Below are positions 43,478 through 48,857 of a stretch of 48,857 nucleotides of DNA, one piece after another; the first letter of the stretch is position 1; every line of letters begins with the position of its first letter. This DNA comes from Ignavibacteriota bacterium (GTDB lineage Bacteria > Bacteroidota > Ignavibacteria > UBA10030): NCBI GenBank assembly GCA_003155495.1, contig PMDB01000072.1, forward strand, positions 1-48,857, in the 5' to 3' direction. The notes under the pieces are model-generated. The model made no database searches. It saw nothing but the letters and a program-made list of their open reading frames with translations, and was not told where the DNA came from. A program made the translations under genes and the position numbers.

Positions 43478-44101
43478 ATGAGTACAAAAAAATTCATCGC
43501 TGCGCAACTTCGAAAACCATCTGGCTTCTTCGGGCGGTTTATCACGGTGCGTTTTCTGAATCTTGTCAATGTGCCATTAAATAGATTGACGCTCGAGATT
43601 TTACAGCTCCAGCCCGACGATCATGTGCTTGAAATAGGTTTCGGCGGAGGAGATCTCATCGCCAGGATGGCTCGCATTGTGACGCATGGACATATAACGG
43701 GCGCCGATTTTTCTATTGATGCCATCGAAGTTTGCAGAAAACGCTTTGATACTTTGATGGATGTCGGGACAATCGAATTGCGGTGTGCCAGCGTTGAAGC
43801 ACTTCCATTTAATGCCGATACGTTTACAAAGGCCTGCACGGTAAATACAATTTACTTCTGGCCTGATCCCCTTGCAGCGTTGGGTCAAATACGCCGTGTT
43901 CTGAAACAAGAAGGTACATTACTGGTATGTTTCAGCCCTCGAGCCGTCATGGAGAAGCAAGAATTCACTCAGCATGGTTTTACATTGTTCGAACCGGAAG
44001 AAGTAAAATCTCTACTTTCAAAGGCAGGCTTTCGAGATGTACAACTTGTGTTCGGTCGGCATCGCTTTGGAGAATGTGTAGTAGCTAAAGGGATAAAGTA
44101 A
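43478..44101 (+). CDS. Class I SAM-dependent methyltransferase
   Basis: 207 residues. Motif I is VLEIGFGGGDLIARMA (about 50-65), followed by GADFSIDAIEVCRKRF, and FTKACTVNTIYFWPDPLAAL is the motif IV to post-IV region. The layout is UbiE/Methyltransf_11-like. It starts 4 bp after the small exported protein gene and is probably cotranscribed with it. The substrate is unknown. Confidence 0.88.
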   Translation: MSTKKFIAAQLRKPSGFFGRFITVRFLNLVNVPLNRLTLEILQLQPDDHVLEIGFGGGDLIARMARIVTHGHITGADFSIDAIEVCRKRFDTLMDVGTIELRCASVEALPFNADTFTKACTVNTIYFWPDPLAALGQIRRVLKQEGTLLVCFSPRAVMEKQEFTQHGFTLFEPEEVKSLLSKAGFRDVQLVFGRHRFGECVVAKGIK

Positions 44102-44155
44102 TACTCCTTATCTTCCCTCCTCGTTGATTTCATCCCCCTTTTTTCGTTAATTGAA

Positions 44156-44221
44156 ATGAATGTTATCTCTGTGGGCAGCGACAAGCAGCCCTTTTCTCTA
44201 TTTATATACAGAATCCGATGA
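44156..44221 (+). CDS. Possible 21-codon leader ORF overlapping the valS start
   Basis: ATG 44156 to TGA 44219-44221, overlapping the valS ATG by 3 bp. Codons 3 and 6 are Val (GTT, GTG), and a hairpin with a T run lies inside the ORF. There is too little to call it a valine-sensing leader; translational coupling alone would also explain the overlap. Confidence 0.3.
   Translation: MNVISVGSDKQPFSLFIYRIR
44173..44195 (+). terminator. Weak hairpin with T run before valS
   Basis: GGGC-A-GC (44173-44179) pairs with GC-A-GCCC (44185-44191) around a GACAA loop, followed by TTTT. It has six base pairs with one A/A mismatch. It could end the upstream methyltransferase transcript or attenuate valS. 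Confidence 0.35.
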
Positions 44222-46965
44222 GCATACAGGAACTTTCAAAAACATACAATCCGAAAGAAGTCGAAGATAAGTGGTATTCCTTCTGGGAATCGAACCGGCT
44301 ATTCCACGCAACTGTCAATAAAGACAAAACACCGTACACGGTTGTCATTCCCCCGCCGAATATTACCGGCATCCTCACCATGGGTCATGTGCTGAACAAC
44401 ACCCTGCAGGATATATTTGTCCGGTGGAAACGAATGCAGGGATTTGAAGCATGCTGGATTCCCGGCACCGACCATGCCGGCATCGCGACCCAGAACGCAG
44501 TTGAAAAATCTCTTGCAAATGAAGGCAAGCATCGCCGCGATCTCGGACGCGAAAAATTTATCGAACTCGTGTGGCAGTGGCGGGATAAATACGGCAGCAC
44601 TATCATACGGCAGCTCAGAAAACTCGGCGTCTCCTGTGATTGGGATCGCGAACGATTTACCATGGACGAAGGGTTGTCAAATGCAGTAAAGGAAGTCTTC
44701 ATCCGACTGTTCGAAAAAGGGCTTGTGTACCGCGGCAAGTACATTGTCAATTGGTGCCCGCAGCACCAGACCGCACTGAGCGATGACGAGGTCGATCACT
44801 CAGAGACAAATGGAAATCTCTATCATATTAAGTACCAGATTATCGGTTCAAGTGAATTCGCCGTTGTCGCTACCACGCGGCCGGAAACCATGCTCGGCGA
44901 CACAGCGCTCTGTGTGCATCCAAAAGATGAGCGATACAAGCACTTGATCGGGAAGACTGCGATTCTTCCGATCGTCGGGCGCATACTTCCCATCATCGCC
45001 GATGATTATATCGACCTGAGCTTCGGAACCGGTGTCATGAAAGTAACTCCGGCGCACGATACAAACGATTTCCTTCTCGGCCAGCGGCATGAACTTGAAC
45101 AATTAAACATCCTTGATGAAACCGGACATTTAAATGCGGCTGCACCAAAGCAATACGAAGGTATGGACCGGTTCGAATGCCGCAAGCAGCTTGTAAAAGA
45201 TTTGGAAGCACAAGGTTTCCTTGTAAAAGTTGAACCGTATGTGTACAATATCGGCAAGTGCTATCGTTGTCACACAATCATCGAGCCGTACCTATCCGAT
45301 CAGTGGTTTGTGAAGATGAAACCGCTTGCTGCACCGGCACTGCGTGTCGTGTATGAAGGCAAAATCCGTTTTCATCCAGATCGCTGGACGAAAGTATATG
45401 AACACTGGATGACAAACATCCGGGATTGGTGCATCTCTCGACAAATCTGGTGGGGGCATCGGATTCCCGTCTATTATACACCCGACGGTAACTACACCGC
45501 GGCGCGCAGTGAAGAAGAAGCGCGCAAGAAACTCGGTGTCGGCCCGGAAATCGCTATTCGCCAGGATGAGGATGTGCTCGATACGTGGTTCTCGTCGTGG
45601 CTCTGGCCATTCTCCACGCTGGGCTGGCCGGAGGACAATGCAGATTTGCATTACTTCAATCCGACCAGCACATTGGTCACGGCACCCGATATTATTTTCT
45701 TCTGGGTTGCACGCATGATCATGGCGAACATGGAATTCATGAAAGGTACACCGGGGCACGATGGTAAGCCGCGCAAAAAGGATGACGACCTGATTCCATT
45801 CAGTGATGTGTACTTCACGAGCATCATCCGTGATATGGAGGGGCGCAAAATGAGCAAGTCGCTCGGCAACTCCCCTGATCCGCTTGATGTTATTGAACAG
45901 TACGGCGCCGATGCATTGCGTTTTACGACTGCGTACCTTGCGCCGCTTGGTCAGGATGTACTGTTCTCCACAGAAAAATGTGAGATCGGCAGAAATTTTG
46001 CCAACAAGATTTGGAACGCAGGACGCTTCTTACTGATGAATAAGAACGAAATTCTTGGAGACGTAAATGTTTCGCTTGAGACACTCCCGGCAGAACACCT
46101 TGATCTTGCCGACCGCTGGATACTCTCGCGGCTCAATCAAGCAATCAAGGCGTTCAATACATCACTCAACGAATTTCATGTCAACGAAGCTACCAAGCTC
46201 ATCTACGATTTCATCTGGCATGATTTCTGTGATTGGTATGTAGAATTAGTCAAGACCCGTTTCTACGGCGACGAGCCGAAGGAAATAAAAGCGGTAATCG
46301 TCACACGCGCTCTCTGGATTTATGATCAAGCATTGCGCCTGCTGCATCCGGTGATGCCGTTTATTTCGGAAGAACTCTGGCAGCACCTCACCGATCGAAA
46401 AGGACAGTCCCTTGTGCGCGCTGAATTCCCCGTCGTCTACAAGCGTTACATTAACCAGACAATCGAAGACGAATTACATTTTGTCATCAAAGTCGTCGAA
46501 GCAGTTCGGAATATTCGCGGCGAGCTGAATGTTGCTCCTTCGAAGCAGATAGAAGTGCATATGCACCTCCATGGAGAAATGGACGAAAAATTCCCGGAAA
46601 GCACCGGCAATATACAAGGACTTCTCAATTATATAGATCGCCTGTGCCGTGCAAAGACGGTAACGACATGGGAGGGTGAATCAAAGAAGTTCGAACGCCC
46701 CAAAGCATCTGCAAGCGCAGTGGTCGATGGAACGGAAATCTTTATTCCGCTGGAAGGCATCATCGATCTCGATGCCGAACGGAAACGATTGGAAAAAGAA
46801 ATCGCGCGCCTGCAGGGATTGGTTGACGGTATCGAAAGAAAATTAGCAAATCCGAGCTTTGTGGACAAAGCACCGGAAGAAGTGGTTGAAAAGGAACGCG
46901 AGAAACAAAAGAATATTACGATGAATATGGAGAAGTTGAAAACGAATTTGGAACAGTTGAAATAA
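44218..46965 (+). CDS. valS: Valyl-tRNA synthetase
   Basis: 915 residues, full length. The class I HIGH motif lies in PPPNITGILTMGH (45-57), with Thr at its first position where His is common. The editing domain has TTRPETMLGDTA and the KMSKS loop is Lys544-Ser548 (in GRKMSKSLGNSPDP). The anticodon-binding domain and the C-terminal coiled coil that grips tRNA (about 835-915: LDAERKRLEKEIARLQGLV) are complete. No T-box element was seen upstream. The queuosine genes follow 46 bp downstream. Confidence 0.98.
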   Translation: MSIQELSKTYNPKEVEDKWYSFWESNRLFHATVNKDKTPYTVVIPPPNITGILTMGHVLNNTLQDIFVRWKRMQGFEACWIPGTDHAGIATQNAVEKSLANEGKHRRDLGREKFIELVWQWRDKYGSTIIRQLRKLGVSCDWDRERFTMDEGLSNAVKEVFIRLFEKGLVYRGKYIVNWCPQHQTALSDDEVDHSETNGNLYHIKYQIIGSSEFAVVATTRPETMLGDTALCVHPKDERYKHLIGKTAILPIVGRILPIIADDYIDLSFGTGVMKVTPAHDTNDFLLGQRHELEQLNILDETGHLNAAAPKQYEGMDRFECRKQLVKDLEAQGFLVKVEPYVYNIGKCYRCHTIIEPYLSDQWFVKMKPLAAPALRVVYEGKIRFHPDRWTKVYEHWMTNIRDWCISRQIWWGHRIPVYYTPDGNYTAARSEEEARKKLGVGPEIAIRQDEDVLDTWFSSWLWPFSTLGWPEDNADLHYFNPTSTLVTAPDIIFFWVARMIMANMEFMKGTPGHDGKPRKKDDDLIPFSDVYFTSIIRDMEGRKMSKSLGNSPDPLDVIEQYGADALRFTTAYLAPLGQDVLFSTEKCEIGRNFANKIWNAGRFLLMNKNEILGDVNVSLETLPAEHLDLADRWILSRLNQAIKAFNTSLNEFHVNEATKLIYDFIWHDFCDWYVELVKTRFYGDEPKEIKAVIVTRALWIYDQALRLLHPVMPFISEELWQHLTDRKGQSLVRAEFPVVYKRYINQTIEDELHFVIKVVEAVRNIRGELNVAPSKQIEVHMHLHGEMDEKFPESTGNIQGLLNYIDRLCRAKTVTTWEGESKKFERPKASASAVVDGTEIFIPLEGIIDLDAERKRLEKEIARLQGLVDGIERKLANPSFVDKAPEEVVEKEREKQKNITMNMEKLKTNLEQLK

Positions 46966-47011
46966 ATCTTTGATACGTATTACTGTTCAATTATCACTTA
47001 TTACTTGAACT

Positions 47012-47383
47012 ATGTATACAGTGACCATCGAAACAGAATTCTCCGCCGCGCACATTATCCGTGGATACAATGGTCCATGCTCCCGGCTTCATGGACATAA
47101 TTGGAAAGTAACGGTCGAAGCCAAGACCGATGTGCTCGATACGATCGGTATGAGCGTCGATTTCTATGTACTGCAGAAAAAGACCGAAGAGATAACGGCA
47201 AAATTCGACCACCGCGATATGAACGGCATTCCGCCGTTTGATAAAGAACTCAATCCAACATCGGAAAATATTGCACGGTACATTTATGACGAGCTGAAAA
47301 AACTATTGCCTCCGCAGATAAAACTTTCATTTGTAGCCATTGGTGAGACCGGACAGTATACAGCAAAATATTCAGAACAGTAA
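47012..47383 (+). CDS. queD: 6-carboxy-5,6,7,8-tetrahydropterin synthase
   Basis: 123 residues. Zinc ligands are His14 (in FSAAHIIRG), His27 and His29 (in RLHGHNW), and the catalytic Cys is Cys23. DHRDMNG and the C-terminal Glu in IGETG match the PTPS/QueD fold. It acts on dihydroneopterin triphosphate in the second step to preQ0. It is followed by queE, queF and queC, which fixes QueD rather than biopterin synthase. folE is not in the window. Confidence 0.95.
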   Translation: MYTVTIETEFSAAHIIRGYNGPCSRLHGHNWKVTVEAKTDVLDTIGMSVDFYVLQKKTEEITAKFDHRDMNGIPPFDKELNPTSENIARYIYDELKKLLPPQIKLSFVAIGETGQYTAKYSEQ

Positions 47384-47414
47384 TGCCGATCACTTTACAT
47401 ATTGCCCCCACTTC

Positions 47415-47468
47415 TCTCCTCACCTTGAGGGGAGAACATACATTATATCTTTCCCCCTCCGAGGGGAA
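47415..47468. repeat. Twin G/C-rich hairpins in the queD-queE gap
   Basis: TCTCCTC (47415-47421) pairs with the GAGGGGAGA block (47427-47435), and TTCCCC (47451-47456) pairs with GGGGAA (47463-47468). The CCCCTC-rich, GAGGGG-rich composition is unlike the neighbouring coding DNA and looks like a dispersed intergenic repeat. No long T run follows, so the operon may read through. Confidence 0.5.
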
Positions 47469-47492
47469 GATTATGAGGGGGGTATAACAATA

Positions 47493-48152
47493 ATGACAAC
47501 ACCGTCACAAGACACACTCATCATCAATGAAATCTTTTTCAGCATCCAAGGTGAATCGACACGCATTGGACGACCATGTGTCTTTGTCCGGTTGACGGCA
47601 TGTGATCTCCGGTGCAGTTGGTGCGATACAGCGTATGCTTTCGAGGAAGGCGCCGAATTGAACTTGAATGCTATTCTTCAAAAGGTGAAAGAATACGGAT
47701 GTAATCTTGTTGAAATCACCGGCGGCGAACCGCTGCTGCAGGAGAATGTTCATCCGTTGATGCGGCGTCTCTGCGAGGAAGCGTTTGAGGTCATGATTGA
47801 GACCGGTGGTCACCATGACATCAGCAAGATTGATCCGCGCGTAAAACGAGTTATGGACATTAAGTGTCCCGGCAGTAAGATGGAAAAGCGAAATCGATGG
47901 GAAAATATCGAAATGCTCAATGCTCATGATGAAGTAAAATTTGTCATTGCTGATCGTGTCGATTATGAATGGGCAAAACATGTCCTCCTGCAATATCAGT
48001 TGGATAAACGCTGCCCGGTTCTTATGTCGCCTGTGTTTGGTACATTAGAAAATCACACATTAGCAGAGTGGATCCTGCATGATCGTCTTCGTGTACAATT
48101 TCAACTGCAAATGCATAAATATATTTGGGATCCGACGGCAAGAGGAGTATAG
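47493..48152 (+). CDS. queE: 7-carboxy-7-deazaguanine synthase (radical SAM)
   Basis: 219 residues from ATG 47493; the open frame extends back into queD but without homology. [11 protein letters not shown] is the family start. CDLRCSWCD is the CxxxCxxC [4Fe-4S] motif in the spacing usual for Que[10 protein letters not shown] and [10 protein letters not shown] follow. It converts carboxytetrahydropterin to 7-carboxy-7-deazaguanine. It lies in the queDEFC operon. Confidence 0.95.
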   Translation: MTTPSQDTLIINEIFFSIQGESTRIGRPCVFVRLTACDLRCSWCDTAYAFEEGAELNLNAILQKVKEYGCNLVEITGGEPLLQENVHPLMRRLCEEAFEVMIETGGHHDISKIDPRVKRVMDIKCPGSKMEKRNRWENIEMLNAHDEVKFVIADRVDYEWAKHVLLQYQLDKRCPVLMSPVFGTLENHTLAEWILHDRLRVQFQLQMHKYIWDPTARGV

Positions 48153-48153
48153 C

Positions 48154-48522
48154 ATGAATCCAATTGATAAACTCGAAACGTTCGACAACAAATATCCGGG
48201 CCGTGATTATACTATTACGATCGTGAATCCGGAATTCACTTCCGTGTGCCCCAAAACAGGCCTGCCCGACTTCGGCACAATCACCATTCATTACATTCCG
48301 GCAAAGAAATGCATCGAATTGAAATCACTCAAATATTATTTTCTGGAATACCGTTCGATGGGAATTTTCTACGAGACAGTCACAAACAAAATTCTTGACG
48401 ATCTTGTCTCCGTGCTCCATCCAAAATGGATGGAAGTCGTGGGCGCGTTCACTGCACGCGGCGGTATTACTACTACGGTGAAAACCGTGCATTCACAAAA
48501 AGGAAAACACAAGAGTCGATGA
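48154..48522 (+). CDS. queF: NADPH-dependent preQ0 reductase
   Basis: 122 residues, the short unimodular type. Cys32 (in [13 protein letters not shown]) forms the thioimide and Asp39 is the proton donor. The [14 protein letters not shown] segment binds the nucleobase. It reduces 7-cyano-7-deazaguanine to preQ1. AGAGGAG lies 6 nt before ATG 48154, which decides the start against the longer frame from 48079. The stop overlaps the queC start (ATGA). Confidence 0.96.
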   Translation: MNPIDKLETFDNKYPGRDYTITIVNPEFTSVCPKTGLPDFGTITIHYIPAKKCIELKSLKYYFLEYRSMGIFYETVTNKILDDLVSVLHPKWMEVVGAFTARGGITTTVKTVHSQKGKHKSR

Positions 48523-48857
48523 GCAAGCCCCGTGCAGTTGTTCTTGTGAGCGGAGGAATGGATAGCTGTGTTACCGCAGCCATTGCCCATCTTGAATACA
48601 ATCCAGCGTTTCTCCATATTAACTATGGCCAGCGAACCGAGCGGCGGGAATTGAAAGCCTTCCGGGCACTTGCCGATCATTTTGGTATCGGAAAACGTTT
48701 GATCGCCGAGCTCACACACCTGAACAAAATCGGCGGATCGAGCCTTACAGATAAAAATATCAGAATTACAAAAGCTGATCCGGAAATACTTTTTCAATCG
48801 GCGAAAAACGAGATCCCAACATCCTATGTCCCGTTTCGCAATGCGAATATTCTCTCT
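48519..48857 (+). CDS. queC: 7-cyano-7-deazaguanine synthase, N-terminal part (cut by window end)
   Basis: 113 codons are present and the frame is open at the window edge. [16 protein letters not shown] is the ATP-pyrophosphatase P-loop (SGGMDS) and [15 protein letters not shown] is the QueC signature after it. It converts carboxydeazaguanine plus ammonia to preQ0 at the cost of ATP. The start overlaps the queF stop by 4 bp, so the gene order is queD-queE-queF-queC. The C-terminal zinc cysteines lie beyond the window. Confidence 0.95.
   Translation, partial: MSKPRAVVLVSGGMDSCVTAAIAHLEYNPAFLHINYGQRTERRELKAFRALADHFGIGKRLIAELTHLNKIGGSSLTDKNIRITKADPEILFQSAKNEIPTSYVPFRNANILS

Noticed and set aside
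46966-47011. preQ1 riboswitch before queD
   Set aside because: Only 46 bp between valS and queD, with no visible pseudoknot-type hairpin and A-rich tail.
1-48857. tRNA, rRNA or CRISPR arrays
   Set aside because: No cloverleaf-like segment ending in CCA-type acceptor stems, no rRNA-like conserved blocks, and no regularly spaced direct repeats were noticed on reading either strand. tRNAscan-SE and a CRISPR finder would be decisive.

Overview
The window looks like a chromosomal segment of a Bacteroidota/Ignavibacteria-type bacterium (Ignavibacteriota, Kryptonia, Calditrichota and similar lineages). This is inferred from protein style, not from a database search. The strongest clue is the type IX secretion (T9SS) C-terminal sorting domain with an NYPNPFNP-type opening and a KKMVLIK/KKLVLIK-type end, seen on two large secreted proteases and on one decapitated remnant. 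Ribosome binding sites are often AG-rich and well placed, and they decide several starts. Moderate GC housekeeping genes alternate with an AT-richer accessory block.

Layout. 1-2892: end of methylmalonyl-CoA mutase, methylmalonyl-CoA epimerase, then a TrpB2-type tryptophan synthase beta chain preceded by a complete ribosome-mediated attenuator (Trp-rich leader peptide, antiterminator, terminator). 3026-8186: outer-membrane barrel plus transketolase, a lone receiver protein, a four-gene OsmC/DUF2892/zinc-finger-like operon and a small charged protein. 8396-11926 (minus): S-adenosylhomocysteinase, SAM synthetase and a sugar-nucleotide transferase. 12157-15231 (plus): aspartate aminotransferase and GTP-type PEP carboxykinase.

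15565-19432 is the most unusual part: four gene cassettes in one orientation, bounded by attC-like sites, with no integrase gene in the window (a CALIN, a cluster of attC sites lacking an integron integrase). Each cassette's 5' end matches the inverted repeat at its own 3' attC. This is 15/15 for cassette 2, 12/13 for cassette 1 and 10/11 for cassette 4, while cassette 3 is decayed. Cargo: a zinc-ribbon/HEPN-like protein, a two-helix membrane protein, a Cys4 helical protein and an exported DinB-like protein. The right end runs directly into a T9SS sorting domain that has lost the rest of its gene.

19821-33643: small membrane and YciI-like proteins, then a minus-strand run of a three-gene phosphorelay, folD, a methyltransferase, a YmdB phosphodiesterase, a surface-glycan cluster (two GT4 glycosyltransferases, a flippase and a polysaccharide deacetylase), a DUF2721 protein and purM. 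33811-40293: a secreted proteolysis block with a stand-alone propeptide-like (I9) protein interrupted at a C5 tract, a T9SS subtilase, a lipoprotein and a T9SS HExxH metalloprotease. The two proteases share an extra domain and are followed by matching GAAA-tetraloop hairpins. 40418-44101: FAH-family hydrolase, orphan ParA, alpha/beta hydrolase, a small exported protein interrupted at a T9 tract, and a methyltransferase. 44218-48857: valS, then queD-queE-queF-queC (the last cut by the window edge), making 7-deazaguanine precursors of queuosine.

No tRNA, rRNA, CRISPR array, transposase or phage structural gene was seen.
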